Positions 29,287 through 38,253 are shown, counted from the stretch's first letter. The stretch is DNA of 64,000 nt from an uncultured Eubacteriales bacterium (GCA_900544575.1 UQVO01000007.1:1-64000), one strand, 5' to 3'. Notes: generated by a model from the letters alone, not told the origin. Numbers and translations: made by a program.

Positions 29287-30381
29287 ATGAAAATAATTTC
29301 GCTTTCTCTCGAAAATTTCCGCAATTACGCTTCCTGCGAACTTGAATTCGCGGGCGGTATGAACGTGCTCTGCGGAAAGAACGGAGCCGGAAAGACGAAC
29401 ATTCTCGAAAGCCTTTATCTTATGTCGCTTTTCACTTCTCCCCGAACGACAAAGGACAAAGAACTCGTAAAATTCGGCGCGGAGTACGCGAGGGTGCGCC
29501 TTGCAATCGAAAAAAAATTCCGCAGGCATACGCTTGCGATGCAGATAGAGGCGAACGGGAAAAAGAAAGTGCTGGTGGACGGCATTCCCGTAAAACGCGC
29601 GGCGGAACTTATCGGGATACTCGGAGTCGTGTTCTTCTCTCCCGACGAGATGAAACTGGTGAAAGAAACTCCTGCCGAAAGACGGAGATTTCTGGATGTC
29701 GGGCTTTCTCAACAACAAAAAACGTACTTTATCGCACTTTCTCGCTACAATAAAGTGTTGAAACAGAAAAATAATCTGTTGAAAGAAGCATTTAAAAACA
29801 GTTCTGCCGACGACATTCTGTCCGTGTGGGACACGCAGCTTGCCGAGTACGGCTCGGTGATAATCGAGCGCAGGCGCAGGTATGTAGCGGAACTCGACGC
29901 GCTCGCGTCCGCGGCTCACGGGGAAATAAGCGGAGGGAGGGAAATTCTCCGTCTGGGATACGAAACCCCGATGTCAACGGAAGGCAGGGACGCGCTGAGA
30001 GCGGAGCTTTTTTCAAAACTCGAACAGTCCAGGGAAAAGGACAAACAGCTCGGTTTCTGCACCGTCGGTCCACACCGCGACGATATATCGATTGAGATAA
30101 ACGGGCTGGACGGCAGAAAATTCGCCTCGCAGGGACAGCAGAGGACCATAGCGCTTGCAATGAAACTCGGAGAGGTCGGCATATACGAAAAAGAGAGCGG
30201 AGAAAAACCCGTGCTGCTTCTCGACGACGTGCTCAGCGAGCTTGACGAAGACAGGCGGCGCACGCTGATAAAACTCACCGCGGGCGCGCAGTCTTTCATC
30301 ACCTGCACGGAATTCGATATGGCGGACGAGGCGGAAAGGATAGTGAAAGTGGACGCCGGACGCGCGGAGGCGGTGAAATGA
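29287..30381 (+). CDS. recF: DNA replication and repair protein RecF
   Basis: A 364-residue SMC-like ATPase that loads RecA at gaps. It starts MKIISLSLENFRNY, has Walker A GKNGAGKTNILES (residues ~36-48), the RecF signature segments QGQQRTIALAMKLGE and Walker B PVLLLDDVLSELDEDRR. Length is normal. Divergent from dnaA. No Shine-Dalgarno site precedes the ATG; a TATAAG box sits 4 nt upstream with a poor -35. It overlaps the next gene by 4 bp (ATGA), coupling translation to a metal exporter. Confidence 0.96.
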   Translation: MKIISLSLENFRNYASCELEFAGGMNVLCGKNGAGKTNILESLYLMSLFTSPRTTKDKELVKFGAEYARVRLAIEKKFRRHTLAMQIEANGKKKVLVDGIPVKRAAELIGILGVVFFSPDEMKLVKETPAERRRFLDVGLSQQQKTYFIALSRYNKVLKQKNNLLKEAFKNSSADDILSVWDTQLAEYGSVIIERRRRYVAELDALASAAHGEISGGREILRLGYETPMSTEGRDALRAELFSKLEQSREKDKQLGFCTVGPHRDDISIEINGLDGRKFASQGQQRTIALAMKLGEVGIYEKESGEKPVLLLDDVLSELDEDRRRTLIKLTAGAQSFITCTEFDMADEAERIVKVDAGRAEAVK

Positions 30382-31346
30382 TTGGCGAAGTTTTTCTCGA
30401 CGCGCTCATAGACAGCCTTATTGTGCTGGTGTTTTTGCTGCCCATAAATTTCATCATCGCGCTCGCCGAACCGCACCTTGCGGGGAAAATAAAACTCAAA
30501 GGCAAGGCCGCGCCCCTCGTCGGGGTCACGGTCGGACTTTTCCCTCAATGCGGTTTCAGCGTGGTCGCAACCGACCTTTATCAGAAAAGGCACATCACAG
30601 TCGGCACTTTGCTCGGCGTGTATCTCGCGACGTCGGACGAGGCTCTGCCCATCTTCCTCGCGGCGGGAGAACGGGCGATTGACATACTCCCCATTCTTGC
30701 GCTGAAATTCGTCATAGGGCTTTTGGTGGGCTACACGGCAGACCTCGTGTTTTCAAAGAGCAGAGCACGGGTGGAGGCGCACAACGCGGAGTGCGAACAC
30801 GAGCCGGAAGTGCACCTCGGCTGCTGCGGACACTCGATAGAGGACGACGAGGAAAAGAGCGAGCACGACCACGCGCATTGCGACGAGCCTTGCGGAGAGG
30901 AAAAGGAACTCGCCGCCAAAAACAGAAAACACAAAATCAGGCAATATCTTTTACACCCTCTCGAACACAGCGCGAAAATTTTCGTCTACATCTTCGTCAT
31001 CAACGTGATTTTCGGGCTGATAATACATTTTGTCGGGGAGGACACCCTTATGGATTTCCTGTCCGCCAACAGGTATGTCGCCCCGCTTTTTGCCGTGATA
31101 GTCGGCGCAATTCCGAACTGTGCGTCTTCCGTCGTCATCAGCAATCTTTATCTTATGGGCGGGCTTGGTTTCGGTGCGACCGTCGGGGGATTGCTTATGA
31201 ACGCCGGCATAGGTTTTGCCGTGCTCTTCCGCAACCGCAAGGCGTGGAAGGAAAACCTCGCGATTTTCGGCACAATGTTCGCCGTATCCCTTGCGTTCGC
31301 CTACATCCTCTCCGCCGCCTTTTCCTTCGGCACGCTGAACATCTGA
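30378..31346 (+). CDS. Putative heavy-metal (arsenic-type) efflux permease with His/Cys-rich loop
   Basis: A 322-residue membrane protein resembling the 10-TM putative heavy-metal/arsenic exporter family. Two related hydrophobic halves each contain a P-x-C motif: VGLFPQCGFSVVATDLYQ in the first and GAIPNCASSVVISNLYLMG in the second, suggesting an inverted duplication with metal-thiolate sites. Between them is a hydrophilic loop (~residues 130-190) rich in His, Cys, Glu and Asp (HLGCCGHS, EHDHAHCDEPC), a likely metal-binding segment. Start overlaps the recF stop. Substrate is inference; the coupling to recF is unexplained. Confidence 0.75.
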   Translation: MIGEVFLDALIDSLIVLVFLLPINFIIALAEPHLAGKIKLKGKAAPLVGVTVGLFPQCGFSVVATDLYQKRHITVGTLLGVYLATSDEALPIFLAAGERAIDILPILALKFVIGLLVGYTADLVFSKSRARVEAHNAECEHEPEVHLGCCGHSIEDDEEKSEHDHAHCDEPCGEEKELAAKNRKHKIRQYLLHPLEHSAKIFVYIFVINVIFGLIIHFVGEDTLMDFLSANRYVAPLFAVIVGAIPNCASSVVISNLYLMGGLGFGATVGGLLMNAGIGFAVLFRNRKAWKENLAIFGTMFAVSLAFAYILSAAFSFGTLNI

Positions 31347-31439
31347 CCCGAAAGAAACCGAAAAATCAAAAGTTCGAGAAAAGAAACAAACAACAGAAAC
31401 AATAAAACAAAGAAAAAAACCCTTAGCAGGTTTCTTTTT

Positions 31440-31559
31440 TGGCGCCTGCCCGCGGACACGAACCCCCGTAAGGAGCGCAGAGCGCGACGGAATAGCGCAT
31501 TTTCGGCATCTGTTCTGCACGCGGGAGTCGTGCAGGCCGAAAACAGCGTAGGGGGTTCG
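31440..31559 (-). pseudogene. tRNA 3'-end remnant with nested palindrome
   Basis: On the minus strand, 31440-31468 resembles the 3' end of the neighbouring tRNA-Asn (23 of 29 positions, including the T-loop region and GGCGCCA), followed by a weak terminator, but no complete cloverleaf can be folded. Upstream is a nested hairpin: outer TTTTCGGC / GCCGAAAA (31500-31507, 31536-31543) and inner CTGCACG / CGTGCAG (31515-31521, 31529-31535). CGAACCCCC at 31460 and GGGGGTTCG at 31551 bracket this segment as inverted repeats. Confidence 0.55.
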
Positions 31560-31585
31560 AGATAACAACAGAAATAAGAAAATAA

Positions 31586-31609
31586 AAAAGAAGCCGTTCG
31601 GCTTCTTTT
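31586..31609 (-). terminator. Terminator of tRNA-Asn
   Basis: Stem GAAGCCG / CGGCTTC with a 2-nt loop, directly downstream of the tRNA CCA end on the minus strand, followed by a T-rich run. Confidence 0.85.
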
Positions 31610-31610
31610 C

Positions 31611-31686
31611 TGGCGCCTGTTGAGGGACTCGAACCCCCGACACTGCGGTTAACAGCCGCATGCTCTACCGGCTGAGCTAAACAGGC
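31611..31686 (-). tRNA. tRNA-Asn (anticodon GTT)
   Basis: A 76-nt tRNA with encoded CCA. Acceptor GCCTGTT pairs with AACAGGC; D-arm TAGCTCAG...GAGC; anticodon loop CTGTTAA gives GTT (Asn); T-arm GGGGG-TTCGAGT-CCCTC. It has its own promoter and terminator. Confidence 0.97.
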
Positions 31687-31704
31687 ATTTCGGTACGCTT
31701 GATA

Positions 31705-31733
31705 ATAATAATCTTCCGCGGGATTTTTGTCAA
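31705..31733 (-). promoter_or_regulatory. tRNA-Asn promoter
   Basis: Minus-strand TTGACA (31733-31728), 17-nt spacer, TATTAT (31710-31705), about 18 nt before the mature 5' end. Confidence 0.85.
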
Positions 31734-31785
31734 CGGATTTTCGCAATCTCCCGTCAAATGAGTGTTTTCCGCACAAAAAGCGGCG

Positions 31786-31814
31786 TTGACAAGAGAGCGG
31801 CGTGCCAATATAAT
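31786..31814 (+). promoter_or_regulatory. Strong sigma-A-type promoter
   Basis: TTGACA (31786-31791), 17-nt spacer, TATAAT (31809-31814): both boxes match consensus exactly. Drives the small membrane protein at 31833. Confidence 0.88.
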
Positions 31815-31832
31815 CGGGGCAGGGAGGTTTTT

Positions 31833-32309
31833 ATGACAGGATTTATTCTCAACGGCATTTCGGCGGTCACCGCCGTGAATGCGGAAACTCTGAAACAGAT
31901 TTTGTCCGACAACATTGCGGCGACGGTCGCGACGTGCGGGCTTGCGGTCTATTTCTTCTGCACGGCGGTCGTGTTTCTTTCAAAGCCCGAAAAGTTCGGC
32001 AGACAGTATTCCGTCCAGCCCGTGGACAATGCGGGAAAGACGGAAATCCGCGTCTACTACGGTGGGATATCGTTTGCGCTGGGGCTGTTCCTCGTCCTGC
32101 TGGCGTTTGTGTTCGGCGAACCGTTTTATTCGCTGGTGGGCGGACTGGTGTTTGCCAACACGGTGTTCTTCACCCGTTTCGCATTTACGTTCGTGGACAA
32201 AGCGTGGGGCTGCCCGTACACAAAGCTCGCCATTCCCGCGGAGGGAGCGTTCATCGTTCTGCTGTGGATATGCTTTGCGATAGCGGTCGCGGTCGAGGGC
32301 GCGCTCTGA
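31833..32309 (+). CDS. Small four-TM membrane protein (DUF4345-like)
   Basis: A 158-residue hydrophobic protein with about four transmembrane segments (~29-48, 76-95, 98-117, 134-156). The central VYYGGISFALGLFLVLLAFVFG segment, with a conserved YGG before a helix, resembles DUF4345 proteins, whose function is unknown. The start ATG is 7 nt downstream of GGGAGG, and the promoter is near-perfect, so expression is probably high. It stands alone between tRNA-Asn and a convergent large gene. Confidence 0.75.
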   Translation: MTGFILNGISAVTAVNAETLKQILSDNIAATVATCGLAVYFFCTAVVFLSKPEKFGRQYSVQPVDNAGKTEIRVYYGGISFALGLFLVLLAFVFGEPFYSLVGGLVFANTVFFTRFAFTFVDKAWGCPYTKLAIPAEGAFIVLLWICFAIAVAVEGAL

Positions 32310-32331
32310 CCTCTGAAAAGAGAAATGTTGC

Positions 32332-32361
32332 AAAAACGCCGGATAAACCGGCGTTTTTTTT
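32332..32361. terminator. Bidirectional terminator
   Basis: An 11-bp stem (AAAAACGCCGG / CCGGCGTTTTT) with a 5-nt loop and T-run between convergent genes. Confidence 0.85.
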
Positions 32362-32417
32362 GTTTTGAAAGCCGCTTTCGCGTCAAAACGGCGTTTTGGT
32401 CAAGGCGGTGCGGGTGA

Positions 32418-35400
32418 TTAGACAATCCCGAACAGCCTTTCCATATTGACGACAATCGTGCCGCTTGTCGCGTCGTATTCCAGCGCGCCGAAGAAGTCGG
32501 CGAGCATCACGTCTTGCAGGATGTAGGATATCTCGGAAGACACGGAGATGTTGGAGTAGACGAGCAGTTCGCCGATGGTCATTTCCGTGAACATTGAGGA
32601 TACGTTGGCGGACAGGTCTTCGATGGTGGAGCCGCGGAGGAGAGGATTGTCGAACACCGAGCCTTCCTCAATCTCCATCAGCTCTTCGAGGGTCAGCGTG
32701 TTCACGGCGTCGTTCATACCGCCGACGGTTATCTGCCTGTCGAGAAGGGAGAGCAGAATTGTCGGACTCTTTTCCTCGACGACGGAGACGCGTACGTTCG
32801 AGATGGGGTCAAGCCCCGTACCGCCCGTGTTGGCGGCGTCGTTGCCGATGTAGCCTATGACTCTGTCATAGCGCGTGAGCCCTTCGTGGTCGCCGTTCGC
32901 CGCGTCGTATTCGACGTACTCGCCGCCGAAGTTCACCCAGCCTCCGTTTTCGTTTTCCATAAAAATGACGTCGCATTCGCGCTTGGAGTAGCGGGTGTAG
33001 CTTTCCTTATATCCCGCATCTAAGGACGAGAAGTAGTAGAGGGTTTCTTCTCTGTTTTCTTCCGTTCGGGAAGAGAGTTTTATGTACTCGCCGTTTTCGG
33101 CGGCGGAGAAAATTCCGTTGTCGAAAGAGAAAGAATATCTCGTTTCGTCCGAGAGCGCCTCGTCGGAGGAGGCGAGGTAATAGCCGTCGGTGTATTTGAA
33201 GTAAAGCTCTTCGCCCCAATGCGTCGGGTCGGCGGGGTCATAGGGCACATACGAGCCGAATGACGCGGTTATCTGTCCGTCGCTCAGGTTAAACGCCCCG
33301 TTGCTTATGACGTAAAGCCCGCTGCCGTCGGTCAGACCCGTGACGTTGTCGTATACTGTCACGGTGACGGTGTCGCTCGCGTCCGCGTCCTGCGTGCGGT
33401 AGTACGCGGCTTTCAGCGCGGCGAGATTATCGTTTGCGACGTAGTAGGCGACGAGGGCCGGGTTCGCTTCGTATCCGCCTTTATCGTTGCGGAAATAAAT
33501 GTTTGCACCGTGTGCGGCGACAAATGCGGCAGCGTTTGCGGACGTGTCGTCGGAATACTGCTTGTAGCCGAAGGTCAGTTCCGTTCCGCCTGTGAGCTGG
33601 CTGTCCGTCGCGGACAGGAAGAGCACGTCGGAGAGATAGAAGCTGCCGCTGCCGTCGTAGACGTAGGTGTAATAAGTGCTGACGTCGTCCGCCGTTTCCG
33701 TATAGGCGGGGTCGCTGCTTATCAGCCAGCTGTCGCCGTCTGCGTCTTCACGAACGACCGAATACTCCACGACGTCTATGATGTCGGCGAGCAGAGTATT
33801 CTGAATGATTTCGTCCATAGCGAGGGACACGTCGTCGATATTGACATAGGCAAGCTGTTTGAGCACCGCGTTGCCTTCGCCTTCATAGGTGCGCTCATAG
33901 AAGTCGGGGAGTTCGCCCGTGTAATCTGCGGCGTGATACACCACGCGTTCGGGATAGCCGAATTCGGCGTTGAAGACGTAATAGGTTTCGCCTTCCGTAA
34001 GGCTGCTTTCCGCGACGGGGACAAAGGTGTCCGTCTCGACATTCAGCGCGTCGCCCAGCACCATATCGGAGAAGGCGGCGGAGATGTCGGGGATTGCCAC
34101 GTCGGCGAGCCTTTGAAGAGCGGCGGAGGACTCTCCGTCGACGGAGGTGCGTTCATACCTCGTCAGCCCCGCGTGCGACGGGTCGGACGGGTTGTAGAGA
34201 GTGTAGTAAGTGCCGCCCGTTTCGGAGGTCACCAGAACGTGCGAACCGTATTCGGCTTCCGTGTATGTGCTCATCACGATGTCCGTCGCGTCGGAGAGGG
34301 TGACGGTGTCGAGCGCTTCGCTCATTTCCTTGATGGGGGTGTCTTTGAGCGTCTGCAAAATCTTTGCGCTGTTTTCGTCGATGTCGAGCACCTCGCCGAG
34401 TTTGAGGGCGGTGATTTTGTCGGTCGCGCCCGAAACGGAGGATATCGTTTCGCCCGCGATTACCTGCATTGCGGGATCCGCCGTGCCGACGTGCACGCGC
34501 ACCCATCCTTCGTATTTGTCGTCGAGGCGGGAGTCGTCCGCGGGCACGGTTCCGTCTGCAAGACCGTAGTCTGCCGCGGGCACGCCGTACACACCGCCGT
34601 CATCCGCCGTTTCCGCGACGTAAAGCGGCAGGGCAGAGAGGTCGATTTTGCCCTCCGACACCGTGACGGCGCCCGAAAGCACCGCGTCGTTCAGGGTGAC
34701 GGAAAGCCCTTCGTCCGTGTAGACTTCCGCAAGAGAGAACATTCCGTCGGACGCAAGCACTAAGCCGCCTTCGCCGTCGGACACAAAGCAGTTGAGATAA
34801 GCCTCTGCGAAAAATTCCGTGCCTTCGCCGTAGACGGCGTCCGCGTCGTAGGCTTCGTAAACGATGTGACGGTAGAACGTCTTGTCGTTTGCCGCCGCGT
34901 CGAAAGAGGAAGAGTAGCAGGAATTGTCGACGGAATAGGTCCCGTCGCCGTTTGCGACATAGCGCAGCTCGCGGTAGACGAGCCCGTTGTCGTCCGCTCC
35001 CGCGATATACGTTTCCGCCCCGTCCGTTACGGCGGAAGACGAAAGTTCGTCCGCGGAAACTTCTTCGTAGCGGTCCGCGCCGACGTACAGCGCGTTTTCG
35101 CCCTGCGTGAGGAAGAGGTCGCTGTCCGCGTCCGTCACCACGCCCACGGGGAGATTGTCCATCACGTCCGCAAACGCATTGAGAGGCGTATGGCGCAGGG
35201 TCGTGATGAGGTTGTTTTCTCCGAGGGAAAGCCCGAAGTCCTGCCCGATGGAGTAGATGGTCATATTTTCGTCGTCTATGGAGCTCAGTATGTTGTCCAG
35301 TGCGACGTTGACGTTGTTGTCGAGGTTTTCGTCGATGATGGGAAGTTCGTAGCTTCCGAAATCCATTTCGAGGAATTCGCCCACGTCGCGCAGCGTCATA

Positions 35401-35750
35401 TTGTTGACGACGTCGCCGAGATGGTCGGGCACTTCCTTCACGGGGTAGTCGAACAGCACGGAAATGTCAATGCCGCTGATTTCCTCGGGGATTTTCAGAC
35501 CGTAATCCTGACGGAGTTTGTTTATGGTCAGTCCGTTGAGATTTTGCAGGTCGCCGACGAGCGCCTGAACGAGTTCGAGCACGGTCATTTCGTTGACGTC
35601 GTTTTCGTCGTCGAAAATGTCCGTGCCCAGCGTGTTTTCAAGCTGACCGACGCTGACGAGACTGCCCGCGGCGAAAATCACGCCGACGACGGCGACCACG
35701 AGCAGGACCATACCCACTATCATACCGATAACGAAATTTAGCGCTTTCAC
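32418..35750 (-). CDS. 1,110-residue membrane-anchored repeat protein of unknown function
   Basis: Not recognised. One hydrophobic segment at residues 7-30 is the only membrane anchor; the remaining ~1,080 residues should be extracytoplasmic and are rich in Asp, Thr, Tyr and Ser with few Lys and almost no Cys. Two repeat types alternate. A helical ~27-residue unit with pattern 'xLqxLxdxxIxdxsxAxdxmtLxDaldv' occurs near 105-128, 182-200, 464-490, 544-570, 628-660, 996-1026, 1037-1063 and 1074-1092. A Tyr-rich unit with 'DPsHxGLTRYeR' occurs near 520-534, 838-853 and 949-962, accompanied by YYTLYN-like strands. It follows a CvpA-like gene by 15 bp in an apparent two-gene operon. Start follows a GGAGGTAGAAAG site. 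A surface scaffold or cell-wall-associated role is inference. Confidence 0.7.
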   Translation of the reverse strand: MKALNFVIGMIVGMVLLVVAVVGVIFAAGSLVSVGQLENTLGTDIFDDENDVNEMTVLELVQALVGDLQNLNGLTINKLRQDYGLKIPEEISGIDISVLFDYPVKEVPDHLGDVVNNMTLRDVGEFLEMDFGSYELPIIDENLDNNVNVALDNILSSIDDENMTIYSIGQDFGLSLGENNLITTLRHTPLNAFADVMDNLPVGVVTDADSDLFLTQGENALYVGADRYEEVSADELSSSAVTDGAETYIAGADDNGLVYRELRYVANGDGTYSVDNSCYSSSFDAAANDKTFYRHIVYEAYDADAVYGEGTEFFAEAYLNCFVSDGEGGLVLASDGMFSLAEVYTDEGLSVTLNDAVLSGAVTVSEGKIDLSALPLYVAETADDGGVYGVPAADYGLADGTVPADDSRLDDKYEGWVRVHVGTADPAMQVIAGETISSVSGATDKITALKLGEVLDIDENSAKILQTLKDTPIKEMSEALDTVTLSDATDIVMSTYTEAEYGSHVLVTSETGGTYYTLYNPSDPSHAGLTRYERTSVDGESSAALQRLADVAIPDISAAFSDMVLGDALNVETDTFVPVAESSLTEGETYYVFNAEFGYPERVVYHAADYTGELPDFYERTYEGEGNAVLKQLAYVNIDDVSLAMDEIIQNTLLADIIDVVEYSVVREDADGDSWLISSDPAYTETADDVSTYYTYVYDGSGSFYLSDVLFLSATDSQLTGGTELTFGYKQYSDDTSANAAAFVAAHGANIYFRNDKGGYEANPALVAYYVANDNLAALKAAYYRTQDADASDTVTVTVYDNVTGLTDGSGLYVISNGAFNLSDGQITASFGSYVPYDPADPTHWGEELYFKYTDGYYLASSDEALSDETRYSFSFDNGIFSAAENGEYIKLSSRTEENREETLYYFSSLDAGYKESYTRYSKRECDVIFMENENGGWVNFGGEYVEYDAANGDHEGLTRYDRVIGYIGNDAANTGGTGLDPISNVRVSVVEEKSPTILLSLLDRQITVGGMNDAVNTLTLEELMEIEEGSVFDNPLLRGSTIEDLSANVSSMFTEMTIGELLVYSNISVSSEISYILQDVMLADFFGALEYDATSGTIVVNMERLFGIV

Positions 35751-35765
35751 TTTCTACCTCCGGAG

Positions 35766-36515
35766 TCAGGACCCGAAAATCCGCGAGAACAGGGTCGAAA
35801 CGGGGTTGTGGTTGTAAAGAATTCCCGCAAACGCGGAGTTCGCGAGATAGTCGTTTGCCGCCGCGGCGTTGTCGCCTATCGCGGCAATGATTGCGAAAAT
35901 TATCCACACGAAAACAAGCCCTATGAGCAGGCTGAACACCGCTCCGAGCAGTTTGTCGACAAACCTTACGCCGGGCAGAGTAGCCTTTGCCATAGGCGCG
36001 ACGAGGCGGCGTATCACAAAGAATATGAGCGTGATGCCTATGACGTACACGAGGAACATTATCGCCGCCACGCATACGCCCGTAATGCTTGCCACCGCGG
36101 CGCCGGCGACGGTTTCGCCCTCCTCGACGCGGAACTGTTCCGCCACGAAGTTGGCAAACGTGCCTTTGAAGCCGAAGTCGCCGCCCGAAAGGGGAACTTC
36201 CGCTCCGTCCACCGTGATGCAGTACGCGCCGTCGCCGTTCACCGTGACGGGAGAGTTGAACGCCACGCCCCAGTCCTCGGAAGCGGACGCGATGCCGTCG
36301 TGAATGGACGTGCCCAGCGCGCTGTCGTACACCGCGTCCTGCGTGACCCCCGTCAGCAGCAGGGAAACGCACACGACGAAAACGAACACGAAGAAGCCTT
36401 TCGTGGACTTGGCAAAGCCTTTGATTATGCCCGCGAGCAGGAAGAGCAGGAGCAGCGCCGCCAGCGCGACGTCGGCATACCAGCTTGCCGCGGAAATAAT
36501 GCCGCTTAAAAACAT
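35766..36515 (-). CDS. CvpA-family membrane protein
   Basis: A 249-residue membrane protein. The N-terminus (ADVALAALLLLFLLAGIIKGFAKSTKGF) and the C-terminal half (GVRFVDKLLGAVFSLLIGLVFVWIIFAIIA) match CvpA-type proteins, which have ~4 membrane helices and a GxxRG/GxxKG loop; the exact molecular role of CvpA is unsettled, with envelope and secretion phenotypes reported. A ~70-residue extracytoplasmic insert (~65-135) lies between TM2 and TM3. First gene of an operon with the 1,110-residue repeat protein. Start follows AGAGGGCAACT. Confidence 0.72.
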   Translation of the reverse strand: MFLSGIISAASWYADVALAALLLLFLLAGIIKGFAKSTKGFFVFVFVVCVSLLLTGVTQDAVYDSALGTSIHDGIASASEDWGVAFNSPVTVNGDGAYCITVDGAEVPLSGGDFGFKGTFANFVAEQFRVEEGETVAGAAVASITGVCVAAIMFLVYVIGITLIFFVIRRLVAPMAKATLPGVRFVDKLLGAVFSLLIGLVFVWIIFAIIAAIGDNAAAANDYLANSAFAGILYNHNPVSTLFSRIFGS

Positions 36516-36774
36516 AGTTGCCCTCTTTGACTTTTTATCACACTATAATATATCACATCATACGCGCGAGTGCAAACCCGCAGTCGGGCAAAAAGATGTA
36601 AGTTAATGGTAAAGAGCGCCGCGAAATTTCTTTCGGCGGAATTTTGCGAGGCGGAAGCCGCGCGGGTTTTGAGAAAAGACGCGGTGCGCGCAGACGGCGC
36701 AAAGGCGGCGAAACCGACTGCTTTTCAGACGCGGCGGCCCTGCGCTCGGCGGAAAGAAAAACGGGCGAAACGAC
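36516..36774. other. Intergenic region, no gene seen
   Basis: Holds the promoter area of the CvpA operon (AT-rich 36530-36560, with TATTATA-type sequence on the minus strand) and ~200 bp of GC-rich DNA without a supported gene. Confidence 0.6.
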
Positions 36775-36801
36775 AAAAACCGACGATAAACGTCGGTTTT
36801 T
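36775..36801 (-). terminator. Terminator after cysS
   Basis: An 11-bp stem (AAAAACCGACG / CGTCGGTTTTT) with a 5-nt loop. Confidence 0.82.
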
Positions 36802-36855
36802 GCTAAATCAACCCTATCTTTTGGTCAAACGCGCCGGAGGGCGAATTTTCGCCCG

Positions 36856-38250
36856 TCAGAGTTTTTCAACCACCGCGCCGTCCTTGGTGTCCTTGACGGA
36901 CCAGCCTTTTGCCGTGATTTCGGCGCGGATTGCGTCCGCCGTCGCCCAGTCCTTTGCCGCTTTCGCTTCCGCGCGTTTTTTGACGAGTTCCGCAATGTCT
37001 TCGGGCACGGAAGAGCGGTGTTTCGCGTCGCAGCGGGCGATGAAGTCTTCCGGTTCGGAGCGGAACAGTCCGAGCAGTCCGTACGTCTTTTTCACCTGAC
37101 CCAGCAGATTGTTCGCGCCCGCGGCGTCGCCTTCGCGCAGCATTGCCGCCGCGCGTTTGAATATGCCGAAGAGGTCGGCAAGCGCCTTCGCGGTGTTGAA
37201 GTCGTCGTCCATCGCGGCGTCGAATTCCGCGTCGAGCGCGGCGTCCGTTCCGTCAAGCGCGGCACCCGCGCGCTTCGCGTCCGCCATAACCTTATAAAAT
37301 CCGTAAAGATGTTTTTCCGCTTCGGGGAAGAGGTTGTCCGTCACGTTGATGTCGCCGCGGTAGTTGGTTTGCAGCAGGGCGAATTTTATCGTTTCGGGGG
37401 AGTATTCCGCAAGCAGGTCCGCAAGCAGGAGGCTGTTGCCCAGCGATTTGCTCATTTTCTGCCCGTTCACTTTGATGAGCCCGTTGTGTATCCAATATTT
37501 GGCGAAGCGTTTGCCCGTCAGCGCTTCCGTCTGCGCGATTTCGTTCTCGTGATGGGGGAAGATGAGGTCGCGGCCGCCGCCGTGGATGTCAATCTGTTCG
37601 CCGAATGCCTGCATATTCATCGCGGAGCATTCGATATGCCAGCCCGGTCTGCCGTCCCCCCACGGGGAGTGCCAGAATGGCTCGCCCGGCTTTGCGGACT
37701 TCCACAGCGCGAAGTCGAGCGGATTGCGCTTGTTTTCCTCGTTTTCTATGCGCACGCTCTCCCTCGCGTCTTCGAGATTGCGCCCCGAAAGTTTGCCGTA
37801 TCCGGGGAATGAGTCCACGGCGAAATAAACGTCGCCTTCGGGCGTCGCGTAGGCGTGTCCCTTGTCAATCAGGCGGGCGATGAAGTTTTCGATGTCCTGC
37901 ATCGCGCAGGTCGCCCTCAGCCACACGTCGGGGTCGTCCACTTGCAGCGCGCGCATTTCGGTGTCGATTTTCTTTATCATCATCTCCGCGTATTCGTCGG
38001 CGGGGATGCCCGTTTCGTGCGAGCGCGCTATGATTTTGTCGTCCACGTCCGTATAGTTGCGCGCATACGTCACTTCATAGCCTTTCTTTTGCAGATATTT
38101 GCGTATCACGTCGTATATGAGCGCCTGATAGGCGTGCCCTATGTGAGCGTCGCCCGACACCGTTATGCCGCAGGCGTACATACGGACTTTGTTGCCTTCT
38201 ATGGGAACGAATTCTTCCTTTCTTTTGGTCAGAGTGTTGTAGATTTTCAT
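36856..38250 (-). CDS. cysS: Cysteinyl-tRNA synthetase
   Basis: A 464-residue class I synthetase charging tRNA-Cys. The HIGH motif is in MYACGITVSGDAHIGHAYQAL; most CysRS read CGPTVYxxxHIGNAR, so this is a divergent version. KMSKSLGN is intact at ~270. GWHIECSAMNM contains the zinc-ligand Cys and HGGGRDLIFPHHENEIAQ supplies the other ligands, as needed for cysteine recognition. The C-terminal DALR-like helical domain ends at WSVKDTKDGAVVEKL. It follows cysE by 3 bp (cysE-cysS is a common pairing), linking cysteine synthesis to its use. Confidence 0.96.
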   Translation of the reverse strand: MKIYNTLTKRKEEFVPIEGNKVRMYACGITVSGDAHIGHAYQALIYDVIRKYLQKKGYEVTYARNYTDVDDKIIARSHETGIPADEYAEMMIKKIDTEMRALQVDDPDVWLRATCAMQDIENFIARLIDKGHAYATPEGDVYFAVDSFPGYGKLSGRNLEDARESVRIENEENKRNPLDFALWKSAKPGEPFWHSPWGDGRPGWHIECSAMNMQAFGEQIDIHGGGRDLIFPHHENEIAQTEALTGKRFAKYWIHNGLIKVNGQKMSKSLGNSLLLADLLAEYSPETIKFALLQTNYRGDINVTDNLFPEAEKHLYGFYKVMADAKRAGAALDGTDAALDAEFDAAMDDDFNTAKALADLFGIFKRAAAMLREGDAAGANNLLGQVKKTYGLLGLFRSEPEDFIARCDAKHRSSVPEDIAELVKKRAEAKAAKDWATADAIRAEITAKGWSVKDTKDGAVVEKL

Positions 38251-38253
38251 TGG

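Noticed and set aside
31440..31515. A second functional tRNA next to tRNA-Asn
   Set aside because: Only the 3' end resembles a tRNA; the T-stem is mispaired and no D-arm or matching acceptor 5' strand is present.
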